A stretch of DNA of 64,000 nt from Pseudochrobactrum asaccharolyticum (GCF_003314995.1 NZ_QNRH01000007.1:1-64000); one strand, 5' to 3'. Numbered from the stretch's first letter, positions 18,480 through 28,065 are shown. Notes: generated by a model not told the origin, from the sequence alone. Numbers and translations are program-made.

Positions 18480-20153
18480 ATGAATAATCCGCGTCACAAT
18501 GAACGTGAAATCCGTCCTGCAACCGGCACGGAAATCACCGCCAAAAGCTGGCTCACCGAAGCGCCGATGCGCATGTTGATGAACAATCTGCATCCCGATG
18601 TTGCCGAGCGCCCGCATGAGCTGGTGGTCTATGGCGGTATCGGTCGTGCTGCCCGTACATGGGCAGATTTTGACAAGATTGTTGCCAGCCTGAAAGATCT
18701 GGAAGGCGATGAAACATTGCTGGTACAGTCCGGCAAGCCGGTCGGTATTTTCCGCACGCATAAAGATGCGCCGCGCGTTCTGATCGCCAATTCCAATCTG
18801 GTGCCACATTGGGCAAACTGGGATCATTTCAACGAACTGGATAAAAAGGGACTGGCGATGTATGGCCAGATGACCGCCGGTTCGTGGATTTATATCGGTG
18901 CACAAGGCATCGTGCAGGGTACCTATGAAACCTTTGTCGAAGCGGGTCGTCAGCATTTCGGCGGCAATCTCAAAGGCAAATGGATTCTCACCGGCGGCTT
19001 AGGCGGTATGGGCGGCGCACAGCCGCTGGCGGCTGTGATGGCCGGTGCCTGCTGTCTTGCAGTTGAGTGCGATGAAACCCGCGCGGATTTCCGCCTGCGT
19101 ACCCGCTACGTCGATGAAAAAACCCACAGCCTTGATGAAGCGCTGGCACGTATTGATGCATGGACAAAAGCCGGTGAAGCCAAATCGATTGCGCTGATCG
19201 GCAATGCGGCAGACATTTTCCCTGAGCTGGTGAAGCGCGGCGTCAAGCCGGATATCGTTACCGACCAGACTTCCGCGCATGATCCGGTACACGGCTATCT
19301 GCCGATTGGCTGGAGCGTTGCTGAATGGCGTGCAAAACAGGAAAGCGACCCGAAAGGCGTTGCAAAGGCAGCGCGTGCCTCGATGAAAATTCAGGTCGCC
19401 GCGATGGTTGATTTCTTGAATATGGGCATTCCGACCCTCGATTACGGCAATAATATCCGCCAAATGGCGCTGGAAGAAGGTCTGGAAGACGCATTTGCCT
19501 TCCCGGGCTTTGTGCCTGCCTATATCCGTCCGCTGTTCTGCCGTGGTATCGGCCCGTTCCGCTGGGCAGCACTCTCCGGTGATCCTGAAGATATTTACAA
19601 GACTGATGCCAAGGTCAAGGAGCTGCTGCCGGATAATAAGCACCTGCACAACTGGCTGGATATGGCACGTGAACGCATCGAGTTTCAGGGGCTGCCTGCC
19701 CGTATTTGCTGGGTTGGCCTTGGTGACCGCCACCGTCTCGGCCTCGCCTTCAACGAAATGGTCAAAAACGGCGAGCTGAAAGCACCGGTTGTGATCGGCC
19801 GCGACCATCTGGATTCCGGTTCTGTGGCTTCGCCAAACCGTGAAACAGAAGCGATGCAGGACGGCTCTGATGCCGTATCCGACTGGCCGCTGCTCAATGC
19901 TCTGCTCAACACCGCATCCGGTGCCACATGGGTATCGCTGCATCACGGCGGCGGCGTTGGCATGGGCTTCAGCCAGCATGCAGGCATGGTGATCTGTGCT
20001 GACGGCACCGATGATGCCGCCCGTCGTCTTGAGCGCGTGTTGTGGAATGACCCTGCCACCGGTGTGATGCGTCATGCCGATGCCGGTTATGACATTGCCG
20101 TCAATTGCGCCAAGGAACAGGGGCTGCGTCTGCCGGGCATTCTCGGCAACTAA
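18480..20153 (+). CDS. Urocanate hydratase HutU
   Basis: A 557-residue NAD+-dependent enzyme converting urocanate to 4-imidazolone-5-propionate. The length is standard. The NAD-binding glycine segment [13 protein letters not shown] and the C-terminal signatures [14 protein letters not shown] and [17 protein letters not shown] are intact. It begins 11 bp after hutG behind AAGGGA. It is the last enzymatic gene of the rightward cluster before a hairpin at 20166-20193. Confidence 0.95.
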   Translation: MNNPRHNEREIRPATGTEITAKSWLTEAPMRMLMNNLHPDVAERPHELVVYGGIGRAARTWADFDKIVASLKDLEGDETLLVQSGKPVGIFRTHKDAPRVLIANSNLVPHWANWDHFNELDKKGLAMYGQMTAGSWIYIGAQGIVQGTYETFVEAGRQHFGGNLKGKWILTGGLGGMGGAQPLAAVMAGACCLAVECDETRADFRLRTRYVDEKTHSLDEALARIDAWTKAGEAKSIALIGNAADIFPELVKRGVKPDIVTDQTSAHDPVHGYLPIGWSVAEWRAKQESDPKGVAKAARASMKIQVAAMVDFLNMGIPTLDYGNNIRQMALEEGLEDAFAFPGFVPAYIRPLFCRGIGPFRWAALSGDPEDIYKTDAKVKELLPDNKHLHNWLDMARERIEFQGLPARICWVGLGDRHRLGLAFNEMVKNGELKAPVVIGRDHLDSGSVASPNRETEAMQDGSDAVSDWPLLNALLNTASGATWVSLHHGGGVGMGFSQHAGMVICADGTDDAARRLERVLWNDPATGVMRHADAGYDIAVNCAKEQGLRLPGILGN

Positions 20154-20165
20154 TGATCTGAATAC

Positions 20166-20193
20166 AAAGGCAGCCCGTGAGGAGGCTGCCTTT
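20166..20193 (+). terminator. Hairpin after hutU
   Basis: AAAGGCAGCC (20166-20175) pairs perfectly with GGCTGCCTTT (20184-20193) around an 8-nt loop, followed by ATCTTTC. The T-run is contained partly in the stem, so it may be a partial terminator that attenuates read-through into the transporter-like gene. Confidence 0.65.
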
Positions 20194-20300
20194 ATCTTTC
20201 ACATTTCCGGCTTTGGGAGAGGCCGTAACAGACAAGGGCAAAACAGCATCTGAGATTACGGAATCTCCTTCTGCATGAACAACAATAATCAGGGGTCATC

Positions 20301-21629
20301 ATGTCAGATATAACTGTTGGCAGCAGCGGCGGTTCCCGCGGCTCAGCCGCATTCAAACTGATCTTTTTCAGTTTTCTCGGTATCTTTTTCTTCTTTGTTC
20401 CGGTCACGATCGGTGGCAAATCCACTATCCTGCTCGACCATGCAGCGACAGCCATTGCTGTGCAATTGCGCCCTGTAGCGCTCACCTTTGTCTGCCTGCT
20501 GATTGCCTATGGCGCACTCAGCCCGTTTGTCCGCGGCACATGGAACAAAAACCTGACCGAAAGCATTTTCTCCGTGCTGCGCGTGCTGGGTCTGGTACTC
20601 ACCGGCATGTATCTCGCCGGTGTCGGGCCGGAACTGCTTTTCACACCGGATATGCTGCCGTTTCTCTTTGATAAGCTTGTCCTCTCCGTCGGTCTGATCG
20701 TGCCGATCGGCGCTTTGGCGCTGGCGTTCCTGATCGGTTATGGCTTATTGGAATTTACCGGTGTCATCGTACAGCCGGTAATGCGTCCGATCTGGCGTAC
20801 ACCAGGCTGGTCTGCCATTGATGCGGTGGCTTCTTTTGTCGGTAGCTACTCGCTGGCGCTGCTGATTACCGACCGCGTATATCGTGAAGGCAAATATACC
20901 GCACGCGAAGCAGCAATTATTGCCACCGGTTTCTCGACTGTTTCAGCAACTTTCATGATTATCGTCGCCAAAACGCTTAATCTGATGGAAGCGTGGAATC
21001 TGTATTTTTGGACCACGCTTGTTATTACTTTCATTGTCTCCGCAATTGCTGCCCGCCTTTGGCCTCTGGCACAAATGGATCATCCGGAAACTCGTGACAC
21101 GCCACTGCCGGAAGGTAAATCCCGCTTGGCAACCGCGATCAATGTCGGCCTTGAACAGGCTGAAAAAGCGCCGCATATTCTGCCGATGCTGCGTGCAACC
21201 TTTATTGATGGTCTGCGCATGGCTTCCATGATCCTGCCAAGCATTATGGCCGTTGGTCTGCTGGGCCTGCTCGCCTCGAAATATACCCCCCTCTTCGACG
21301 TGCTGGGGCTGGCGCTTTATCCTTTCACATGGCTGGCACAATTGTCAGAACCAATGCTGGCAGCGAAATCCATGGCCTCGGGACTGGCTGAAATGTTCCT
21401 GCCTGCCATCCTGCTGAAAGATGCCGATGTGGCGCTCAAATTCGTGGCCGCAGTGGTTTCCGTCTCGCAGGTACTGTTTCTCTCGGCATCCATTCCTTGT
21501 GTGCTGGCAACTTCAATCCCGCTCAAATTCCGTGATTTGATTGTGATCTGGTATATCCGCACCGCGCTCAGCATTCTGCTGACAGCGCCGGTGGCGCTCT
21601 GGGCGGTTTCAAACGGCTGGTTACAATAA
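20301..21629 (+). CDS. YjiH-family membrane protein with nucleoside-recognition (Gate) domain
   Basis: A 442-residue integral membrane protein with about ten hydrophobic segments. The Gate-domain region includes GWSAIDAVASFVGSYSLALLITDRVYREGKYTAREAAIIATGFSTVSATF. YjiH-like proteins are uncharacterised carriers that often sit in hut clusters, so uptake of histidine, urocanate or a related intermediate is a reasonable inference but not shown. It begins after AGGGGTCATC and is directly followed by hutD without a gap. Confidence 0.75.
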   Translation: MSDITVGSSGGSRGSAAFKLIFFSFLGIFFFFVPVTIGGKSTILLDHAATAIAVQLRPVALTFVCLLIAYGALSPFVRGTWNKNLTESIFSVLRVLGLVLTGMYLAGVGPELLFTPDMLPFLFDKLVLSVGLIVPIGALALAFLIGYGLLEFTGVIVQPVMRPIWRTPGWSAIDAVASFVGSYSLALLITDRVYREGKYTAREAAIIATGFSTVSATFMIIVAKTLNLMEAWNLYFWTTLVITFIVSAIAARLWPLAQMDHPETRDTPLPEGKSRLATAINVGLEQAEKAPHILPMLRATFIDGLRMASMILPSIMAVGLLGLLASKYTPLFDVLGLALYPFTWLAQLSEPMLAAKSMASGLAEMFLPAILLKDADVALKFVAAVVSVSQVLFLSASIPCVLATSIPLKFRDLIVIWYIRTALSILLTAPVALWAVSNGWLQ

Positions 21630-22193
21630 ATGCAGCTTCTCAAAAATCATCAGCACCGCCGGATGCCGTGGAAAAACGGCGGCGGTGTTACCGTGGAAAT
21701 AGCGATCTTTCCAGAAAATGCGTCAGTCGATAATTTCGACTGGCGTATCAGCACCGCCACTGTGGCCAGTGACGGGCCGTTTTCGGTTTTTACCGGCATT
21801 GACCGCACTTTATCCGTACTGGAAGGCGACGGGATTATCCTGTCCGTTGAAGGTCTGGCAGATCAGGAACTGAAAGGTGAAACATCACCCTTCTCCTTCC
21901 CTGCCGACAGCCCGACCAGTGCGAAACTGCTCGGCTCCGCAATCACAGATCTGAATGTGATGACACGGCGCGGGCGCTTTGTGCATCAGGTCAGCCGTTA
22001 TGAGGTGACAGAGCCTGTCAGCCTGTCCCTGAACGGAGCAACTGTGCTGGTCTTCTGCAGCAAAGGTACTGTGCAAGCCGGAGATACACAGCTTGAGGCC
22101 AATGATTGTCTGCGGTTTGAACGGTGCAGTAATACAGAGCTTCAGCTTTCCGGCAATGGCACAGTCTTTGTGATTGTTCTCAATCCGGCCTGA
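21630..22193 (+). CDS. HutD-family protein
   Basis: A 187-residue cupin-like protein of the HutD/Ves family; the N-terminus KNHQHRRMPWKNGGGVTVEIAIFP and the segment FDWRISTATVASDGPFSVFTGIDRTL are typical. In Pseudomonas, HutD is not catalytic; it is proposed to limit hut expression, possibly by binding a pathway intermediate. The ATG follows the previous stop directly (TAAATG), so translation is coupled. Its last 52 bp overlap the convergent gluconokinase gene. Confidence 0.85.
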   Translation: MQLLKNHQHRRMPWKNGGGVTVEIAIFPENASVDNFDWRISTATVASDGPFSVFTGIDRTLSVLEGDGIILSVEGLADQELKGETSPFSFPADSPTSAKLLGSAITDLNVMTRRGRFVHQVSRYEVTEPVSLSLNGATVLVFCSKGTVQAGDTQLEANDCLRFERCSNTELQLSGNGTVFVIVLNPA

Positions 22194-22678
22194 TCTTCCA
22201 GCCATGCTTTGCAAGCCGCAAGCATGGCGCTCACCGGTTGATCGCAGGACAATAGCAATGTTGCCGGTTCGCCTTGCGGGTTTTCAAAACTAGCCAGTTG
22301 CGAAGTGAGTAAAGATGCGGGCATGAAATGCCCGTGTCTTGCCTGCATTCTCGCAGCAATAATGTCAGGATCGCAGTTCAGACAGATGAAATATAACGGC
22401 TCGCCGGTCTGCTCACGTAACAAATCCCGATAGGATTTTTTGAGCGCTGAGCAGCTCGCCACCGCGCCCTCTGTCCTGCTTGAAAGAGCCGCTGCAATAG
22501 CTTGCAGCCAAGGCAGGCGATCAGCATCATTCAGCGGCTGACCGGCCTGCATTTTCGCAATATTGCTTTGCAGATGCAGATCATCCCCCTCAATAAAGGC
22601 CAATGTCAGAGCCTGCGCCAGAGCTGAAGCCAGTGTTGATTTGCCGGAACCGGAAACGCCCATCACTATAATCCGCAC
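22142..22678 (-). CDS. Gluconokinase, GntK type
   Basis: A 178-residue P-loop kinase phosphorylating D-gluconate to 6-phosphogluconate. Walker A is GVSGSGKST, followed by FIEGDDLHLQSNIAKMQAGQPLNDADRLPWL, a signature of GntK enzymes. A GTG start at 22678 was selected because GAGAGGCGG lies at the right distance; a TTG at 22699 would add seven residues but has no ribosome site. It is downstream of the thi transporter, apparently co-transcribed, with no obvious metabolic link. Its 3' end overlaps hutD. Confidence 0.85.
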   Translation of the reverse strand: MRIIVMGVSGSGKSTLASALAQALTLAFIEGDDLHLQSNIAKMQAGQPLNDADRLPWLQAIAAALSSRTEGAVASCSALKKSYRDLLREQTGEPLYFICLNCDPDIIAARMQARHGHFMPASLLTSQLASFENPQGEPATLLLSCDQPVSAMLAACKAWLEDQAGLRTITKTVPLPES

Positions 22679-22708
22679 CGGTTCCGCCTCTCTGCTCAAA
22701 TACTTATA

Positions 22709-23725
22709 TTAAGGCAGGAAATCATTGGTAAAATAACTCGAAAAGTCCGGTTTTTCCTGCAACACCGCACCTTCTTTATCATAGAGAATGCCTGCCTTAA
22801 ACAGGAACTCTCCCAAAGCCAGCATGGTTTCCGGCCGCAATTTACCGATTGTACCATCGCTATCGCGCAGGAAATGCCCGTCATTCAGAGCTTTCAGCGA
22901 GGCGTGAATGAGCTTGTCATCGGTCAGCACATCCTGATTGCCGCGAATGAGAATATCGGCTGCCTCATCGGCATGATCGGCTGCAAAAGCAAATCCGCGC
23001 TGGGTGGCACTCAAAAATGCCTTTGCTGTTTCCGGATTGTCTTTGAGGTATTTACCCGAAGAAACCAGCAGCGTGGTATGCTGATCCGGTATACCGTAAT
23101 CCGAGTAGCGGAATGCCCGCTGCTTCACACCTTCCAGCTCGTTTTTCACCCCTTCCCATGTGGCGATTTCCAGCGTGAAATCCACGGCACCATTGGCCAG
23201 CGCCTCGTAGGCGGAAGTGCCGAGTGTCACAATTTCAAACTCGCCCTTGCCGCCATCCGCACGGATCAGGGTTTCAATCAGCTTGCGCTCCCAATTGGAG
23301 CCGAAACCGGCATAGGTTTTGCCGTCGAGGTCTTTCGGCGACTGAATATCCTGCCGGTCATCCATAAACACCAGACGACCGGTTTCGTGCTGCACCACAG
23401 CATAGGTGCCGACAAGATCAGCCCCCGCTGAACGCTGTGCAAACAGACCGGTGGAACCAACAATACCGAAATCAGCCGCACCATTAGCGACCAGCAATCC
23501 GGCTGATGTGTCGGAATAAGGCAGGATCGTCACGTCCAGTCCGGCTTCTTTGTAAAAGCCCTGATCACGGGCAATAAACATGCCGATATGGTTGGTATTC
23601 ACCGTCCAGTCGAGTGCGACAGTCACTTTCGCCGGCTCTTTGGCGAAAGCAGAGAGTGGTAAAACGCTCATTGCGCCGGACAAAGCCAGTGCGGATAACA
23701 GGCGACGACGATTCAAAATTGCCAT
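22709..23725 (-). CDS. Thiamine-precursor ABC transporter substrate-binding protein
   Basis: A 338-residue NMT1/THI5-like periplasmic protein with a signal peptide (positively charged NRRR, then hydrophobic core, cleavage near AFA-KE). The start of the mature domain, VALDWTVNTNHIGMFIARDQGFYKEAGLDV, is characteristic of HMP/FAMP-binding ThiY proteins. It would bind a pyrimidine precursor (N-formyl-4-amino-5-aminomethyl-2-methylpyrimidine or HMP). The TPP riboswitch ahead of the operon supports this over other NMT1 substrates such as nitrate or sulfonates. Confidence 0.85.
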   Translation of the reverse strand: MAILNRRRLLSALALSGAMSVLPLSAFAKEPAKVTVALDWTVNTNHIGMFIARDQGFYKEAGLDVTILPYSDTSAGLLVANGAADFGIVGSTGLFAQRSAGADLVGTYAVVQHETGRLVFMDDRQDIQSPKDLDGKTYAGFGSNWERKLIETLIRADGGKGEFEIVTLGTSAYEALANGAVDFTLEIATWEGVKNELEGVKQRAFRYSDYGIPDQHTTLLVSSGKYLKDNPETAKAFLSATQRGFAFAADHADEAADILIRGNQDVLTDDKLIHASLKALNDGHFLRDSDGTIGKLRPETMLALGEFLFKAGILYDKEGAVLQEKPDFSSYFTNDFLP

Positions 23726-23735
23726 GATTGCTTCC

Positions 23736-24485
23736 TTATGAATTCAAGAGGAGATCTAGTATTCCGGCTTCAAGCGCTGCGGCTTTTTCCAAGGCGGTTT
23801 TGCGCATAGAGTCCCGTCTCGGACGCGGCAGATCGACAGTCACCTCATGCACAACCCTGCTCGGACGTGCTGACAGCACATAAATCCGGTCGGAAAGATA
23901 AACCGCCTCGCGCACATCATGGGTGATCAGCAAAGCCGTCCAGCGATGGCTTTGCCACATGCTCTCCAGCCAGTGCTGCATTGAAGCGCGGGTCAGGGCA
24001 TCAAGCGCACCAAATGGTTCATCCAGCAGCAGCATTTTACGTTGCTGAACGACTGTGCGCAGCAAAGCCGCACGCTGGCGCATACCGCCCGATAATTCCG
24101 CCGGATAGGCCTGTTCAAAACCGGCAAGGCCGAATTCCTCAAATAACGGTTCGGCTAATTTGCGGGCATCCTTGCGGCTCATGCCCTGCACTTCCAGCCC
24201 CAGCGTGGCATTATCAATCATCCGCCGCCACGGCATCAAAGCATCGCGCTGCGGCATGAAAGCAAAAGCATTGCTTGCCTTCCCTAAGGGCGCACCATCA
24301 AACAGAATTGAGCCCTTTTGCGGCTGTTCTGCACCGGTCAGCAGATTGAAAATTGTGGTTTTTCCCGCACCTGACGGCCCCAGAACCGAGACAAACTCGC
24401 CCTCCGCCACATGCAGGGAAATATCCCGTAGCACCTCCAGCGAGCCGAAGGATTTGGCGACAGATTGCAATTGCAGACGTGTCAT
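23736..24485 (-). CDS. Thiamine-precursor ABC transporter ATP-binding protein
   Basis: A 249-residue ATPase of the nitrate/sulfonate/taurine-type family with Walker A (GPSGAGKTT), signature (LSGGMRQRAALLRT) and Walker B (LLLDEP). The start at 24485 (MTRLQLQSVAKSF) was chosen because its ATG shares a base with the stop of the permease gene (TAATG). Partner of the adjacent permease and binding protein. Confidence 0.85.
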   Translation of the reverse strand: MTRLQLQSVAKSFGSLEVLRDISLHVAEGEFVSVLGPSGAGKTTIFNLLTGAEQPQKGSILFDGAPLGKASNAFAFMPQRDALMPWRRMIDNATLGLEVQGMSRKDARKLAEPLFEEFGLAGFEQAYPAELSGGMRQRAALLRTVVQQRKMLLLDEPFGALDALTRASMQHWLESMWQSHRWTALLITHDVREAVYLSDRIYVLSARPSRVVHEVTVDLPRPRRDSMRKTALEKAAALEAGILDLLLNS

Positions 24486-25303
24486 TATTCTGCACCCCGC
24501 TCTGTTTTCAGCCACGGGGCAACCCATTTTTGTATCAGATAAGTCAGGCCAAACAGGCTCAATGTCAGCGTCGCGCTGATAAACACTGCGGCCAGCACCA
24601 GATCAGGCCGAAAGTTGTTTTTGGCATTGAGGATATAAATGCCTAAGCCTTTGAAAGCACCGGCATATTCAGCAAAAATTGCGCCAACGACTGCATAAGT
24701 GATTGAAATGCGTAAGCCTGCGAAAAAATATGGCAAAGCTGAAGGAATGCGCGCTAACCGGAAAATCGTCCAGCGACCAGCGCCCATCGACGACAGCAAA
24801 TGTTCAATCTCTTTATCCGTTGAGGCATAGCCCTGCACCAGCGCTACCAGCATCGGGAAAAAGGTAACGAGAGAGACCAGCAGAATTTTCGGTAGCAGAC
24901 CAAAGCCGAACCACAGTACAATCAGCGGTGCAATAGCGATCAGCGGCAGGGTCTGGCTGATGATGAAAACCGGAAACAGCGCCCGCCGCAGCCAGATATA
25001 GCGGTCAATCAGGACGGAGAGCAAACAGGCCGTGACCACCGAACAGCTGAACCCAATCAGCGTGGCACGGATTGTCGGCACAGTATTGTCCCATAAAGCC
25101 TGACGATGCAGCACAATTTGCTGCAAAATCCGGCTCGGTGCCGGCAATACGGACGGTGCAATGCCGGACAGCGCAACATAGCTTTCCCAGAACAGAAAGA
25201 CTGCACCGACAGACAGGATTGCCGGAAGAACTCTGGACAAATGAGCCGATGATTTGCGTACAGATTGCGTGCAATCTGCCTCAGCCGCTTGATAAACAGA
25301 CAT
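24485..25303 (-). CDS. Thiamine-precursor ABC transporter permease
   Basis: A 272-residue permease with a BPD_transp_1 domain and about six membrane helices; the EAA-like loop is SSMGAGRWTIFRLARIPSALPYFFAGLRISI. It is the first gene behind the TPP riboswitch, about 125 nt downstream of it. Riboswitch binding of thiamine pyrophosphate would switch the whole operon off. Confidence 0.85.
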   Translation of the reverse strand: MSVYQAAEADCTQSVRKSSAHLSRVLPAILSVGAVFLFWESYVALSGIAPSVLPAPSRILQQIVLHRQALWDNTVPTIRATLIGFSCSVVTACLLSVLIDRYIWLRRALFPVFIISQTLPLIAIAPLIVLWFGFGLLPKILLVSLVTFFPMLVALVQGYASTDKEIEHLLSSMGAGRWTIFRLARIPSALPYFFAGLRISITYAVVGAIFAEYAGAFKGLGIYILNAKNNFRPDLVLAAVFISATLTLSLFGLTYLIQKWVAPWLKTERGAE

Positions 25304-25427
25304 GTTTCAGTTCCACAGATAAGAATAAAATCAGATTTGCTGTGAAATGAATCAGGTCAGCCGGAAACACGCCGCCGAAAATGCAGTGACAAAAGAAGTG
25401 GAAATTTGTGCGCCAGAAAACATGGTC

Positions 25428-25516
25428 CGCCTCGCTCCGCTAGAATTACCCAGATCAGCTTTAGAGTCCGCCAGTTTGACACTAGCATCTCAGCCCCGGC
25501 ACTACGGAGCCCCCCT
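25428..25516 (-). promoter_or_regulatory. TPP riboswitch (THI element)
   Basis: On the minus strand the two diagnostic blocks appear in order: GGGGCTGAGATG (rc of about 25486-25497) and GCTGATCTGGGTAATTCTAG (rc of about 25440-25459). The closing stem pairs GCTCCG (rc 25505-25510) with CGGAGC (rc 25434-25439). It lies upstream of the permease gene and indicates repression by thiamine pyrophosphate. Confidence 0.92.
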
Positions 25517-25574
25517 GTGGATGCGCGAGATTAAGCACATATTGCAGCACTTTGAAAGAGCAATAAATAAAAAT

Positions 25575-25600
25575 GGCGCATGTGATTGCTCACATGCGCC
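25575..25600 (-). terminator. Rho-independent terminator of the aminotransferase gene
   Basis: Arms GGCGCATGTGA and TCACATGCGCC (11 bp, 4-nt loop). Read leftward, the stem is followed by ATTTTTATTTATT. It separates the aminotransferase transcript from the riboswitch-controlled operon. Confidence 0.88.
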
Positions 25601-25625
25601 GTTTCATGAGATTTGTCAGAACAGA

Positions 25626-26996
25626 TTATTTCTTCACTTCAGCAGCCACTGTATCCAGTGCCTTGGCAAAAGCGCCGACCATTTCATCAACCTGTTTTTC
25701 ATTGATGATCAGCGGCGGGCAGAATGCAACCGTATCCAGCATGTTGCGGCAGATAACGCCGTTGTTGAGCAGTGCATTATTTGCCATCAGACCGAGATTA
25801 CCGGCTTTTTCAAGCGGTTCTTTGGTCTGCTTGTCGGCAACCAGTTCAACCGCTGCGATCAGGCCTTTACCACGCACTTCACCCACCAGCGGATGATCTG
25901 CCAGTTCACGCAGACGTTTCTGCATATGCGCACCGACTTCACGGGCATTCGCAACCAGATTATTTTCTTCAATAATCTTGATGTTTTCATTGGCTACAGC
26001 AGCGGCCACCGGATGTGCACCGCCGGTATAACCATGACCGAATGTGCCGATCTTGTTGCTTTCATCAGCCAGCGGTTCAAACACCTTGTCATTCACAACC
26101 AGCGCCGAAATCGGCAGGTAGGAGGAAGACAGCTGCTTGGAGAATACCATAATATCCGGCTGCATTTTGAAGGTTTCTGTACCGAACATATTGCCGGTAC
26201 GGCCGAAACCGCAGATCACTTCATCCGCAATCAGCAGAATGTCGTATTTCTTCAGAACAGCCTGGATTTTTGCCCAATAGCTGTCCGGCGGCACTACAAC
26301 ACCACCGGCACCCATGATCGGCTCACCGATGAATGCAGCAATGGTTTCAGGGCCTTCGGCAAGGATCATCGCTTCCAGATCAGCGGCCATACGGTCTGTG
26401 AACTGCTCTTCTGTTTCACCCGGCAGCGCTTCGCGCCAATAATGCGGGCAGGATGTGTGCAGAATATTGGCAATCGGCAGATCGAAGGACAGTTGGTTTG
26501 CCGGCAGGCCGGTGAGGCTTGCAGCAGCAATGGTCACACCGTGATAACCGCGCTTACGGCTGATGATCTTTTTACGCTGCGGCTGACCGAGCGCATTGGA
26601 ACGGTACCACAGCATTTTGATTGCGGTATCATTGGCCTCGGAGCCGGAATTGGTGAAGAAGGCTTTGCTCATTGGCACCGGCGCCATCGTCACCAGCTTT
26701 TCTGCCAGATCGATCACCGGACCATGCGATTTATGGCCGAAATTGTGGTAATAAGGCAGTTTCTGCATCTGCTTGGTGGCAGCATCGACAAGACGCTGTT
26801 CCGAGAAGCCGACACCTACGCTCCACAGACCGGCCAGACCTTCAATATAGCGCTTGCCGTTATTGTCCTCGACATAGATCCCGTCACCTTTTTCAAGGAT
26901 CATCGGTCCGATTTCCTGATGACGACGCGCATTCGTGTAAGAATGAAGGTGATACTGAATATCACGCGCTTCAGGTGAATTCGGCTGCTTATCCAT
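25626..26996 (-). CDS. Class III PLP-dependent aminotransferase (omega-amino acid type)
   Basis: A 456-residue fold-type I aminotransferase. The phosphate-binding segment FFTNSGSEAND (about 123-132), Asp258 in LLIADEVICGFGRTG and the PLP-lysine Lys287 in VFSKQLSSSY are intact. Related enzymes transfer amino groups from GABA, beta-alanine or other omega-amino acids, or polyamines, to pyruvate; the exact donor is not readable. It is monocistronic, ends at its own terminator and is divergent from a GntR/FCD regulator that probably controls it. Confidence 0.87.
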   Translation of the reverse strand: MDKQPNSPEARDIQYHLHSYTNARRHQEIGPMILEKGDGIYVEDNNGKRYIEGLAGLWSVGVGFSEQRLVDAATKQMQKLPYYHNFGHKSHGPVIDLAEKLVTMAPVPMSKAFFTNSGSEANDTAIKMLWYRSNALGQPQRKKIISRKRGYHGVTIAAASLTGLPANQLSFDLPIANILHTSCPHYWREALPGETEEQFTDRMAADLEAMILAEGPETIAAFIGEPIMGAGGVVVPPDSYWAKIQAVLKKYDILLIADEVICGFGRTGNMFGTETFKMQPDIMVFSKQLSSSYLPISALVVNDKVFEPLADESNKIGTFGHGYTGGAHPVAAAVANENIKIIEENNLVANAREVGAHMQKRLRELADHPLVGEVRGKGLIAAVELVADKQTKEPLEKAGNLGLMANNALLNNGVICRNMLDTVAFCPPLIINEKQVDEMVGAFAKALDTVAAEVKK

Positions 26997-27387
26997 AGTT
27001 CCCTACCTGGTTTTACTCCAGAACGGCCTGATCTCCCGAACAGGATACCGTTCATCGCTTTGCTCGGCGCAGCTTTTCACACAAAAACATTGCTGTTTCC
27101 GGCTCAAAACTACTCTGAAATTTCTCCGCTGAAGCGATGATCTGAAATAAAATCCCGCCTCCCATTTGATGCATCATGTTTTTAATATAATAGTTTGTCA
27201 AGCATAGTCATGATGCCAAATTATTGTTGCGATATGGCTGATAAACAGCGTAATCAATACATTGCCGGAAGAATATTCACGGTTATGATACTGCATATTA
27301 TTCAGGATAATACGGCCGTAAAAGAGCCGGTTATAAAGTGAAACGATAAAAACAAACAGTTCACTCACTGCGGGGGAAACATCTTGC
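26997..27387. other. Divergent intergenic region (aminotransferase/GntR)
   Basis: No gene is credible in these 391 bp. The stretch holds the leftward promoter and palindrome listed separately, and the right half (about 27180-27360) is AT-rich, as expected for the rightward promoter of the GntR gene. Confidence 0.5.
27167..27201 (-). promoter_or_regulatory. Putative promoter and operator of the aminotransferase gene
   Basis: Reading leftward, TTGACA (rc 27196-27201) is followed after 17 nt by CATGAT (rc 27173-27178). The perfect palindrome TGATGCATCA (27167-27176) overlaps the -10 region, a good position for repression by the divergent GntR-family protein. Confidence 0.5.
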
Positions 27388-28065
27388 ATGAATGGCATTT
27401 CAGAACTTCAGACGCTTGAACATCATAATCTCGGCGAAATCGTCTATCGCAAATTATCGCAGGCGCTGATGCGCGGGCAATTCGCACCCGATACCCGACT
27501 GACTATCCGTGAGCTTGCCGCTTCGCTCGGCACCAGTGTTACACCTGTCCGCGATGCCTTATTAAGGCTCATTCAGGATGAAGCACTGACCCAGAAAACC
27601 CCGCGTGATATTCGCGTGCCGGTGCTGGATCAGCAAAAATATGAGGAAATCCGCGCTATCCGCGTACGTCTTGAAGGGCTTGCGGCCAGACAAGCCGCCG
27701 CCCTCGCCGATAAAAAAGACATTGCCAAACTCTGGAAGCTGGTCAAAGACAATGACAAAGCCATGGAGAAACAACTCTGGGGTGACGCTTTGGCAATGAA
27801 CCATATTTTCCACTCTGCTCTGGTGGAAGTGGCCGCTATGCCGGTTCTTAACTCCATTATCAACCGTCTCTGGCTGCAAATGGGACCTCTGATTGCCGAT
27901 GCCTATAAGCATGGCGGACGAGCCATGATTGATGATCACTATAAAATTGTTGTAGCAATTGAGAGACGTGATGCCGATGCCGCCGAAGCGGCGATTGCCC
28001 ATGATATTCTCACCGCCAGTGATTTGATTATCAGCCGCATACATTCCTACGCGCTCAGCGCGTAG
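27388..28065 (+). CDS. GntR-family transcriptional regulator (FCD subfamily)
   Basis: A 225-residue regulator: winged helix at about 15-80 (LTIRELAASLGTSVTPVRDALLRLIQDEAL) and an FCD ligand-binding domain with the metal-type histidines in HIFHSALVEVA and near HYKIVVAIERRD. A ribosome site (GGGGGAAA) precedes the ATG. It is divergent from the aminotransferase gene and probably controls it. Its stop codon lies inside a 21-bp palindrome. Confidence 0.87.
   Translation: MNGISELQTLEHHNLGEIVYRKLSQALMRGQFAPDTRLTIRELAASLGTSVTPVRDALLRLIQDEALTQKTPRDIRVPVLDQQKYEEIRAIRVRLEGLAARQAAALADKKDIAKLWKLVKDNDKAMEKQLWGDALAMNHIFHSALVEVAAMPVLNSIINRLWLQMGPLIADAYKHGGRAMIDDHYKIVVAIERRDADAAEAAIAHDILTASDLIISRIHSYALSA

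Noticed and set aside
18999-20075. 358-codon minus-strand frame
   Set aside because: It is the antisense shadow of hutU.
25347-26978. 543-codon plus-strand frame
   Set aside because: It is the antisense shadow of the aminotransferase gene and begins within the TPP riboswitch; its composition is unlike a real protein.
27198-27398. 66-codon minus-strand frame upstream of the aminotransferase gene
   Set aside because: It lacks a ribosome site and overlaps the presumed promoter of the GntR gene and its first codons.
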